Shown: positions 7,527-13,416 of the stretch, in pieces
How positions within the stretch are numbered: the stretch's first letter is position 1
Layout of the letters: each line of letters begins with the position of its first letter
Assembly (NCBI GenBank): GCA_937898635.1
Contig: CALEJW010000176.1
Location: 1 to 21,166, forward strand
Source of the DNA: an uncultured Pseudomonadota bacterium
GTDB taxonomy: Bacteria > Pseudomonadota > Gammaproteobacteria > Burkholderiales > Usitatibacteraceae
DNA: 21,166 nt
Direction: 5' to 3'
Made by a program: the position numbers and the translations under genes
Notes under the pieces: generated by a model
Told to the model about the DNA's origin: nothing
Seen by the model: the letters and a program-made list of their open reading frames with translations, nothing else
Databases searched by the model: none

Positions 7527-8360
7527 ATGCCCGACCCTTCCGCCGCCCCGCCCGCCGTCCTCACCTTCGCGGCGACCGACCCGACTTCGGGCGCCGGCCT
7601 GCAGGCCGACATCCTCACGCTCGCGAGCATGGGGTGCCATCCGCTTTCCGTGGTCACCGCGATCACCGTCCAGGACAGCGCCGGCGTGGAGGGCTTCCTC
7701 GCCCTGGACCCCGACTGGGTCGCGGACCAGGCGCGCTGCATCCTGGAGGACATCCCCGTCGTCGCCTTCAAGGTGGGCGTGCTCGCCTCCTCGGAAATCG
7801 TCACGGTCGTCGCGGAAGTGGTCTCGGACTACCCCGACATCCCGCTGGTGCTCGATCCGGTGTTCGCCTCGGGTCGCGGTGACGAATTCGGCGGCGAGGA
7901 CCTCGTCGGGGCCATCCGCGAGCTCCTCCTGCCCCAAAGCACCGTCATCACGCCCAACATCCCCGAGCTGCGCCGGCTGGCCGAGGTGGACGACGACGAG
8001 GATCCCGACCACGCGGAGTGCGCGCGGCGACTGCTCGATGCCGGCTGCGAGTACGTCCTCGTCACGGGAACCCACGATGCCACCGCGTCGGTCGTGAATA
8101 CGCTGCATCACCGCGACGGCATCGTCCGCTCCGATACCTGGCAGCGCCTGCCCGGAAGCTTCCACGGCTCCGGGTGCACGCTCGCCTCCGCCATCGCCGC
8201 CAATCTCGCGAGGGGGCTCGACGTGGCCGACGCGGTGCACGAGGCCCAGGACTACACCTGGCAGGCGCTCTCCCGGGCGTTCCGGCCCGGCATGGGCCAG
8301 TACATCCCCGACCGCCTGTTCTGGGCGCGCGAAGACGATGAAGGCCAGGACGGGAGCTGA
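7527..8360 (+). CDS. thiD: Hydroxymethylpyrimidine/phosphomethylpyrimidine kinase
   Basis: This 277-residue ribokinase-fold enzyme phosphorylates hydroxymethylpyrimidine and its phosphate, giving the pyrimidine half of thiamine. Visible motifs are the substrate-site start VLTFAATDPTSGAGLQAD (residues 11-28), the nucleotide-side TPNIPE (142-147) and the anion-hole/catalytic segment FHGSGCTLASA with Gly214-Ser215-Gly216-Cys217. I chose ATG 7527 because the family normally begins just before this first motif. A GTG at 7440 has a better ribosome site (AGGA) and would add 29 residues, so the start is uncertain. The gene overlaps thiE by 23 bases and heads thiD-thiE-hemL. No thiamine riboswitch signature (CTGAGA and partner) is seen in the leader. 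Confidence 0.92.
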   Translation: MPDPSAAPPAVLTFAATDPTSGAGLQADILTLASMGCHPLSVVTAITVQDSAGVEGFLALDPDWVADQARCILEDIPVVAFKVGVLASSEIVTVVAEVVSDYPDIPLVLDPVFASGRGDEFGGEDLVGAIRELLLPQSTVITPNIPELRRLAEVDDDEDPDHAECARRLLDAGCEYVLVTGTHDATASVVNTLHHRDGIVRSDTWQRLPGSFHGSGCTLASAIAANLARGLDVADAVHEAQDYTWQALSRAFRPGMGQYIPDRLFWAREDDEGQDGS

Positions 8361-9018
8361 GCGCCCCGCGCTGCGCGGCCTCTACGCGATCACGCCGGAA
8401 ACCGACGATGACGCGAGGCTTGCCGGCCTGGTGCGCGCGGCCCTCGACGGCGGCGCCCGCCTCCTCCAGTACCGGGCGAAGCGGCTCGACTCGCGCGCGC
8501 GTCTTCGCCAGGCCGAGGCGCTCCTCGCGCTGTGCCGGGCGCGAGCCAGGCTCTTCATCGTGAACGACGACGTCGCCCTCGCCGAGGCCCTGGGAGCCGA
8601 CGGCGTCCACCTGGGACGCGACGATGGCGACCCGCGCGAGGTCCGCGCGCGGCTTCCCGGCGCGATCCTCGGCGTCTCCTGCTACGGCGACCCCGGCCGC
8701 GTCCTCGCGGCCGCCGAGGCCGGCGCCGACTACGCGGGCATCGGCAGCGTTTTCGCCTCTCGCACGAAGCCGGGCGCCGTGACCTGCGGACTCGCCGTCC
8801 TTTCCGAAGCGAAGCGCATCGCGCCGCTCCCGGTCGCTGCGATCGGCGGCATCACCCCGGACAACGCGGCCCTGGCCTTCGCCGCGGGCGCCGACATGCT
8901 CGCGGTCGTCGACTCGCTCTTCGGCGCGGCCGACGTGGCCGCGGCCGCGCGCGCCCTCTCCCGACCCTTCGACACGGAAGCCGACCCACATGTACGAACG
9001 CAGCCAGCAGCTCTTTGA
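8338..9018 (+). CDS. thiE: Thiamine-phosphate synthase
   Basis: The 226-residue TIM-barrel enzyme joins the pyrimidine pyrophosphate to the thiazole phosphate to give thiamine phosphate. Recognisable motifs are LLQYRAK (residues 42-48), FIVNDDVALAEALGADGVHL (73-92), LGVSCY (111-116), GSVFASRTKPGA (136-147) and the phosphate-binding AIGGIT (168-173). The ATG at 8338 lies inside the end of thiD and the stop at 9018 lies 29 bases inside hemL, so all three genes are tightly packed and probably translationally coupled. The last 20 or so residues, encoded in the overlap with hemL, fall outside the conserved barrel and are probably dispensable. Confidence 0.93.
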   Translation: MKARTGAERPALRGLYAITPETDDDARLAGLVRAALDGGARLLQYRAKRLDSRARLRQAEALLALCRARARLFIVNDDVALAEALGADGVHLGRDDGDPREVRARLPGAILGVSCYGDPGRVLAAAEAGADYAGIGSVFASRTKPGAVTCGLAVLSEAKRIAPLPVAAIGGITPDNAALAFAAGADMLAVVDSLFGAADVAAAARALSRPFDTEADPHVRTQPAAL

Positions 9019-10279
9019 GGCCTCGCAGCGCGTGATCCCCGGGGGCGTCAACTCCCCCGTGCGGGCCTTCCGCGCGGTCGGCGGCACGCCCGTCTTCTTC
9101 CGCGAGGGCCGCGGCGCCTGGCTCGTGGACGCGGACGGCAACCGCTACGTCGACTACGTGGGATCCTGGGGGCCGATGATCCTGGGGCACGCGCACCCCG
9201 AGGTCCTCGCGGCGGTCGGCGCGGCGGCCGAGCGCGGGCTTTCCTTCGGGGCGCCCACGGAGCTCGAGCTGGAGATGGCCGAGCTCATCACCGGGAGCCT
9301 GCCTTCGGTCGAGCAGGTGAGGCTGGTGAGCTCGGGCACGGAGGCCGTCATGAGCGCCATCCGGCTCGCGCGCGGGTTCACCGGCCGCGACGTGATCGTG
9401 AAGTTCGAGGGCTGCTACCACGGCCACAGCGACTTCCTCCTGGTGAAGGCGGGCTCGGGCGCGCTCACCTTCGGCAATCCCACGTCCGCCGGGGTGCCCG
9501 CCGAGATGACCTCCAAGACGCTGGTGCTCGACTACAACGACCCGCAGCAGGCCGAGGACGCCTTCCGCCGCCACGGCGACACGATCGCGGCCGTGGTCCT
9601 CGAGCCGGTGGCGGGCAACATGAACTTCGTCCGGCCCTCCCTCGCGTTCATCGAGACCCTGCGCAGGCTCTGCACGGCGCACGGCGCGGTCCTCGTCTTC
9701 GACGAGGTGATGACCGGCTACCGCGTGGGTCCGCAAGGGGCGCAGGGCGTCTTCGGCGTCCGTCCGGACCTCACGACGCTCGGCAAGGTGATCGGCGGGG
9801 GCCTGCCGGTGGGCGCCTTCGGCGGCCGGCGCGACATCATGGCCCGGCTCGCCCCGCTCGGGCCGGTCTACCAGGCGGGCACGCTCTCCGGCAATCCGGT
9901 CGCGGTCAGCGCGGGTCTCGCCACGCTGCGACGCGTGCTGGCGCCGGGGTTCTTCGAGTCCCTCGCGAGGACCACGACGGCGCTCCTCGAGGGCCTCACG
10001 CGCGAGGCCAGGGCTGCCGGCGTGGGCTTCAGCGCCGCGTCGCTCGGCGGGATGTTCGGCCTCTTCTTTCGCGCGACGCCGCCCGCGAGTTTCGCGGAGG
10101 TGATGGGCTGCGACAAGGACGCCTTCAACCGGTTCTTCCACGCCATGCTCAAGCGCGGCGTCTATCTCGCGCCCTCGGCCTTCGAGGCGGGTTTCGTGTC
10201 GGCCGCGCACGGCGCGGCGGAGATCGAGGCGACGCTCGCGGCGGCGCGAGAGGCCTTCGGGGAATCGCGCGCGCCCTGA
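8990..10279 (+). CDS. hemL: Glutamate-1-semialdehyde 2,1-aminomutase
   Basis: The 429-residue PLP enzyme converts glutamate-1-semialdehyde into 5-aminolevulinate, the first committed tetrapyrrole precursor in the C5 pathway. The PLP lysine is Lys266 in TTLGKVIGGGLPVGAFGG, close to the position in E. coli HemL. Other family segments are VIPGGVNSPVRAF (residues 16-28), GSWGPMILGHAHP (58-70), SSGTEAVMSAIRLARG (114-129), CYHGHSD (142-148) and VFDEVMTGYR (236-245). Length is typical. The ATG at 8990 has GGAAG about 10 bases upstream. Together with hemB downstream it shows that the organism makes heme by the C5 route. The stop is 25 bases from the convergent cytochrome c4 stop, with no obvious terminator between. 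Confidence 0.97.
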   Translation: MYERSQQLFEASQRVIPGGVNSPVRAFRAVGGTPVFFREGRGAWLVDADGNRYVDYVGSWGPMILGHAHPEVLAAVGAAAERGLSFGAPTELELEMAELITGSLPSVEQVRLVSSGTEAVMSAIRLARGFTGRDVIVKFEGCYHGHSDFLLVKAGSGALTFGNPTSAGVPAEMTSKTLVLDYNDPQQAEDAFRRHGDTIAAVVLEPVAGNMNFVRPSLAFIETLRRLCTAHGAVLVFDEVMTGYRVGPQGAQGVFGVRPDLTTLGKVIGGGLPVGAFGGRRDIMARLAPLGPVYQAGTLSGNPVAVSAGLATLRRVLAPGFFESLARTTTALLEGLTREARAAGVGFSAASLGGMFGLFFRATPPASFAEVMGCDKDAFNRFFHAMLKRGVYLAPSAFEAGFVSAAHGAAEIEATLAAAREAFGESRAP

Positions 10280-10304
10280 AGGCTCGCGCGGGGCGCGGGG
10301 CGGC

Positions 10305-10925
10305 CTAGCGCAGCCCGGCGACGTATTCCGCGACGGCCTTCATGTCGGCCTCGGAAAGGCGCACCGCGATAGGCGCCATCACCGCGTGGTTGCGCCCGCC
10401 GGTCGCGTAGGCCTTGAGCCAGCCGAAGGTGATCTCGGCGTACTGGCCGGCGAGCCTCGGATATTGGGTCGGAATCCCCGCCCCGGCGGCGCCGTGGCAC
10501 CCCGCGCAGGCCGGCACGTTTCCCTGCCGGATGCCGGCGCGCCAGATCTGCTGTCCCCGGGCGGCGAGCGCGGCGTCCCGCGCGACCGACGGTTTCGGGG
10601 CCTGCTGCGAGAACCATGCCGCGACGTTGCGCATGTCCTCGGGCGTGAGCGCCGCGGTCATGCCCGCCATGATCGGGTTGGGCCGCGCGCCGGTCTTGTA
10701 GGCCGAGAGCTGGGCCTCGAGGTAGGCGGCGTGCTGGCCCGCGAGGATGGGATTGGCCGGGGCGGGGCTGTTGCCGTCCGGGCCGTGGCATGCCGCGCAG
10801 ACGGTTGCGGCGACCTGCTTGCCCTTCTCGGGATCGGCCTTCGCCGCTGCCGCCGGGACGGCGCCCTGCGCGAGCGTTGCGTAGACTAACGCCATGAGCA
10901 CCGTCCATCCCCCGATTGCGCGCAT
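10305..10925 (-). CDS. Cytochrome c4, periplasmic diheme cytochrome
   Basis: The 206-residue protein has a signal peptide (about residues 1-22, hydrophobic IGGWTVLMALVYATLAQGA) and two class I cytochrome c domains. The heme sites are Cys43-x-x-Cys46-His47 and Cys140-x-x-Cys143-His144. Likely axial Met ligands are in NPIMAGMTAAL (Met86 or Met89) and HAVMAPIAVRL (Met183). This arrangement is that of cytochrome c4, which carries electrons to terminal oxidases in proteobacteria. The ATG at 10925 has GAGG about 8 bases upstream. It is divergent from engB and convergent with hemL. A longer open frame upstream to 11642 is antisense to engB and is not part of the gene. Confidence 0.94.
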   Translation of the reverse strand: MRAIGGWTVLMALVYATLAQGAVPAAAAKADPEKGKQVAATVCAACHGPDGNSPAPANPILAGQHAAYLEAQLSAYKTGARPNPIMAGMTAALTPEDMRNVAAWFSQQAPKPSVARDAALAARGQQIWRAGIRQGNVPACAGCHGAAGAGIPTQYPRLAGQYAEITFGWLKAYATGGRNHAVMAPIAVRLSEADMKAVAEYVAGLR

Positions 10926-10963
10926 TGCCGATCCTCTGTCTGTCGAGTCGCGTGAACCGGGTG

Positions 10964-10969
10964 ATTTTA
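10964..10969 (-). promoter_or_regulatory. Candidate -10 element (TAAAAT) for the cytochrome c4 gene
   Basis: On the minus strand, GGTAAAATCACC has a five-of-six match to the sigma-70 -10 and lies about 40 bases upstream of the cytochrome c4 ATG. No good -35 is visible at normal spacing, which may mean an activator is used. The same 105-base divergent gap must also serve engB. Confidence 0.4.
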
Positions 10970-11030
10970 CCGTAGCGGTGCCCCGGGCCGCCAGCCCGCG
11001 CCCGGCTTCGCGCTGAAGGCGCCCGCCGCC

Positions 11031-11672
11031 GTGCGCCTGCAGAACGCCCGCTACGAGCTCTCGGTGCACGACCCGCGGCGGCTTCCGCCCGACACGCTGC
11101 CGGAGATCGCTTTCATCGGCCGTTCCAACGCCGGCAAGTCGAGCGCGCTGAACGCCCTCGCGGGGCGTCGCCGCCTCGCGTTCGTGAGCAAGACCCCGGG
11201 GCGCACCCAGCTCGTCAACTTCTTCGCGGTGGACGAGGACGCCTTCCTGGTCGACCTGCCCGGCTACGGCTACGCGGGGGTGCCCCTGGAGGTGCGGCGT
11301 CACTGGGACACGCTGGTGGGCGAGTACGTCTTCCACCGCAATGCCCTGGCGGGCGTGGTCGTGGTCATGGACTCGCGGCACCCCCTCGCGCCCCAGGACC
11401 GCCGCCTGCTCGACTGGCTCTTCCCCTCGGGCCGCCAGGTGCACGTCCTGCTCTCCAAGGCCGACAAGCTCTCGGCGCAGGCCGCGCAGCGCACCCTGGC
11501 CCAGGCCCGCAAGGACCTCGCGCTGGCCTACCCCGGGGCCACCGTGCAGCTCTTCTCGAGCCTGAAGCGGACCGGCCTGGCCGAAGCCCAGGCCTGTCTC
11601 GAGGCCTGGGTCGCGGCGCACAAACAAAAAGCCCCGGCACAAGGGGATGAACGCCGGGGCGAAAAGCCTTAA
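11031..11672 (+). CDS. engB: EngB (YsxC/YihA) ribosome-biogenesis GTPase
   Basis: The 213-residue GTPase is needed for assembly of the large ribosomal subunit in bacteria where it has been studied. All G motifs are visible: G1 GRSNAGKS (residues 30-37), G2 region KTPGRTQ (54-60), G3 DLPGYGYA (75-82), G4 SKADK (142-146) and G5-like SSLKRTG (176-182). The start is GTG 11031; the frame opens upstream but has no better start, and the ribosome site is weak. The last 14 or so residues (KAPAQGDERRGEKP) are encoded by the same bases that form the terminator hairpin of a predicted minus-strand small RNA. They look like a non-conserved tail. The cytochrome c4 gene is divergent and hemB follows on the same strand after 112 bases. 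Confidence 0.94.
   Translation: MRLQNARYELSVHDPRRLPPDTLPEIAFIGRSNAGKSSALNALAGRRRLAFVSKTPGRTQLVNFFAVDEDAFLVDLPGYGYAGVPLEVRRHWDTLVGEYVFHRNALAGVVVVMDSRHPLAPQDRRLLDWLFPSGRQVHVLLSKADKLSAQAAQRTLAQARKDLALAYPGATVQLFSSLKRTGLAEAQACLEAWVAAHKQKAPAQGDERRGEKP
11626..11660 (-). terminator. Intrinsic terminator of the predicted small RNA
   Basis: On the minus strand an 8-base-pair GC stem (GCCCCGGC with GCCGGGGC, 14-base loop) is followed directly by TTTTTGTTTG. On the plus strand the same stem is followed by GAAAAGCC, which has no T-run, so it should terminate leftward transcription only. No protein gene on the minus strand ends here, which implies a dedicated short transcript. Confidence 0.85.
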
Positions 11673-11725
11673 TGGGAATTAAGGCACCCGCTCAGGGAGG
11701 AGAAGCGGGGAAGGGCTCACCCTTC
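11626..11725 (-). ncRNA. Predicted sigma-E-dependent small RNA, about 100 bases, antisense to the engB 3' end
   Basis: Starting at the G at 11725, six bases beyond the sigma-E -10, the minus strand can form four perfect hairpins in a row. H1 is GAAGGG/CCCTTC (11725-11710) with loop TGAG. H2 is CCCGCT/AGCGGG (11709-11687) with loop TCTCCTCCCTG. H3 is GCCTTAAT/ATTAAGGC (11685-11666) with loop TCCC. H4 is GCCCCGGC/GCCGGGGC (11660-11631) followed by TTTTT. The C-rich loops resemble the anti-ribosome-site loops of Hfq-dependent regulatory RNAs. No protein is evident: the only short ORF (18 codons from the ATG at 11748-11746) begins upstream of the predicted transcript start. I do not recognise a named RNA family. 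Promoter, structure and terminator agree, but expression is unproven. Confidence 0.72.
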
Positions 11726-11731
11726 AAGCCG

Positions 11732-11759
11732 TCAGAGTCGGTGGCCATGCTAAAGTTCC
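11732..11759 (-). promoter_or_regulatory. Sigma-E (RpoE) type promoter for the predicted small RNA
   Basis: The minus strand reads GGAACTT (11759-11753), a 16-base spacer, then TCTGA (11736-11732). This is an exact match to the consensus of envelope-stress sigma-E promoters as known in Enterobacteria. The predicted start, about 5-7 bases downstream, falls on the first base of a perfect 5' hairpin. It points away from hemB. Confidence 0.75.
11748..11756 (+). promoter_or_regulatory. Candidate extended -10 (TGC-TAAAGT) for hemB
   Basis: TGCTAAAGT fits the extended -10 pattern TGn-TAnAnT, and transcription would begin near 11763, about 22 bases before the hemB ATG. No good -35 is present, as is common with extended -10 promoters. 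The element overlaps the -35 of the sigma-E promoter on the other strand by four bases. Confidence 0.4.
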
Positions 11760-11784
11760 CCGGCCCTCCGCCCCGCTTCCTGCG

Positions 11785-12792
11785 ATGACATTTCCATTCT
11801 CGCGCTACCCGCAGCGCCGCATGCGCCGCATGCGCCGCGACGATTTCTCGCGCCGCCTCGCGCGCGAATCCCGCCTGTCGCCGGACGACCTGATCCTGCC
11901 CGTCTTCGTGCTGGAAGGGGAGGGGGCCGTGGAGCCGGTGGCCTCGATGCCCGGGGTAAGCCGCCGGTCGGTGGACAAGCTCCTGCCCGTGATCGAGGAG
12001 GCCGCTTCCCTGGGCATACCGGCCATTACGTTGTTTCCGGTGATCGAGGCCTCGAAAAAGTCGCTTCTCGCCGAAGAGGCCTTCAATCCCCGCGGGCTCG
12101 TGCCCCGGTGCATCCGGGAAGTGAAGGCCCGCTTTCCCGGGATGGGCATCATCACGGACATCGCGCTCGATCCCTACACGAGCCACGGCCAGGACGGGCT
12201 GATCGACGAGACCGGCTATGTGGTCAATGACGAAACGATCGCGGTGCTTGTTAAGCAGGCGCTCACTCATGCGGAGGCTGGCGCCGATGTTGTAGCACCG
12301 TCCGACATGATGGACGGCCGGGTGGGCGAACTCCGGCGCGCCCTGGACTCGGGCGGGCATATCGCGACCCGCATCCTCGCCTACTCCGCCAAGTACGCCT
12401 CGGCCTTCTATGGCCCCTTCCGCGACGCGGTGGGGTCGGGCGCGAACCTGGGCGGGGGCGACAAGAAGACCTACCAGATGGACCCGGGCAACTCCGACGA
12501 GGCGCTGCACGAGGTCGCGCTCGACCTCGACGAGGGCGCGGACATGGTGATGGTCAAGCCGGGCCTTCCCTACCTGGACATCGTGCGCCGGGTGAAGGAC
12601 GAGTTCGGGGTTCCCACCTTCGTCTACCAGGTGAGCGGGGAGTACTCGATGCTCCAGGCCGCGGCGGCGCAGGGCTGGATCGACGGGCCTGCCTGCATGA
12701 TGGAGTCCCTCCTCGGCTTCAAGCGCGCCGGGGCGGACGCGATCCTCACCTATTTCGCGCTGGACGCCGCGCGCAGGCTGCGGGCGGCCTAG
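11785..12792 (+). CDS. hemB: Delta-aminolevulinic acid dehydratase (porphobilinogen synthase)
   Basis: The 335-residue enzyme condenses two 5-aminolevulinate molecules into porphobilinogen, the step after HemL. The two Schiff-base lysines are Lys203 in YSAKYASAFYGPFRDA and Lys258 in MVKPGLPYLD. In the metal-site loop DIALDPYTSHGQDG the zinc cysteines of E. coli HemB are replaced by Ala127, Asp129 and Asp137, so this is the cysteine-free, magnesium-type form typical of Pseudomonas and betaproteobacteria. The N-terminal RRMRRMRRDDF, encoded by a short repeat of cgccgcatg, is usual for the group. The ATG at 11785 has no evident Shine-Dalgarno sequence. The stop codon overlaps the stop of the convergent downstream gene. 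Confidence 0.97.
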   Translation: MTFPFSRYPQRRMRRMRRDDFSRRLARESRLSPDDLILPVFVLEGEGAVEPVASMPGVSRRSVDKLLPVIEEAASLGIPAITLFPVIEASKKSLLAEEAFNPRGLVPRCIREVKARFPGMGIITDIALDPYTSHGQDGLIDETGYVVNDETIAVLVKQALTHAEAGADVVAPSDMMDGRVGELRRALDSGGHIATRILAYSAKYASAFYGPFRDAVGSGANLGGGDKKTYQMDPGNSDEALHEVALDLDEGADMVMVKPGLPYLDIVRRVKDEFGVPTFVYQVSGEYSMLQAAAAQGWIDGPACMMESLLGFKRAGADAILTYFALDAARRLRAA

Positions 12793-13394
12793 CCGCCGAG
12801 CAGCGCCTCGACCTCGGCGAGCCGGGCGCGCTGGAGACCTCCAGGCTCGGCCCGGGGGCGGGGAGCGAGATGTTCGTCGCCCTGGCCATAGACGGCGAGC
12901 CTCACCGTCGCGCCGTCCTCCTCCAGGAAATACTGGGGCACCTGGGCCCAGGCGTCGCCCACCCGGACCCGCTTCTCCGACTGGTCGAAGCGGCGACGGC
13001 GATTGAGGAGGAAAAGGGTGAGGCTCTTCGGGTCGTCGGCGAAGACCTGGAGGCTCACCTCGGAGAACTGGTTGGCGGTGCCGTTCAGGACCGCGCCGAC
13101 GAGCATGGGCCGGAACTGCGCGAACTCCCGCATGACCTTGACCGCCACCTCGCGAAGGTGGCGCAGCTGCCCGGGCTGGTCGTCGCTCTGGTAGAGCTCC
13201 TGGTACTCCCGGAGGGCGGCCTCGACCTCGCGGTTGTCCGGCAGGGGATGGGAATCGGGGAGCCCCGCCTGGCGTGCGGCCTTCTGCTTGGCGTAGGCGT
13301 AGTCCTGCACGCCTTCCTCGGCCATGAGGCGAGCCGCGAGGTAGGCGAGGTGCCTTCGTTGGTTGTCGTCGCGTCGCGATCGGTTCCTGCCCAT
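12789..13394 (-). CDS. Uncharacterised conserved-looking protein with a degenerate nucleotidyltransferase-like motif
   Basis: The 201-residue soluble protein has no signal peptide or membrane segment and I cannot assign a function. The N-terminus (residues 1-45) is basic and helical (RHLAYLAARLMAEEGVQDYA, then KQKAARQ). Residues 99-118, VGAVLNGTANQFSEVSLQVF, resemble the nucleotidyltransferase core pattern hG[GS]-x9-13-Dh[DE]h with the acidic residues mostly lost (Glu112, Ser114). The rest is beta-rich with many charged residues. ATG 13394 has GGAG 11 bases upstream; a GTG at 13415 would add 7 residues. It starts 22 bases after the mrcA stop, so the two are probably co-transcribed. Its TAG stop shares a CTAG palindrome with the hemB stop. 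A member of a proteobacterial hypothetical family is my best guess. Confidence 0.8.
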   Translation of the reverse strand: MGRNRSRRDDNQRRHLAYLAARLMAEEGVQDYAYAKQKAARQAGLPDSHPLPDNREVEAALREYQELYQSDDQPGQLRHLREVAVKVMREFAQFRPMLVGAVLNGTANQFSEVSLQVFADDPKSLTLFLLNRRRRFDQSEKRVRVGDAWAQVPQYFLEEDGATVRLAVYGQGDEHLAPRPRAEPGGLQRARLAEVEALLGG

Positions 13395-13416
13395 GGCTTT
13401 CGGCGCTCCGCCCACC

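Noticed and set aside
10280..10304. Possible terminator between the convergent hemL and cytochrome c4 genes
   Set aside because: The 25 bases are GC-rich but form no clear stem with a T-run on either strand.
11692..11748. Short minus-strand ORF (ATG at 11748-11746, ATGGCCACCGAC..., 18 codons) near the small RNA
   Set aside because: Its start lies upstream of the predicted sigma-E transcription start, so it would not be fully transcribed. Its frame also extends antisense into hemB with no conserved features.
11813..11838. Short tandem repeat (cgccgcatg) at the start of hemB
   Set aside because: It encodes the RRMRRMRRD segment usual in HemB of this group, so it is coding sequence rather than a mobile or regulatory repeat.
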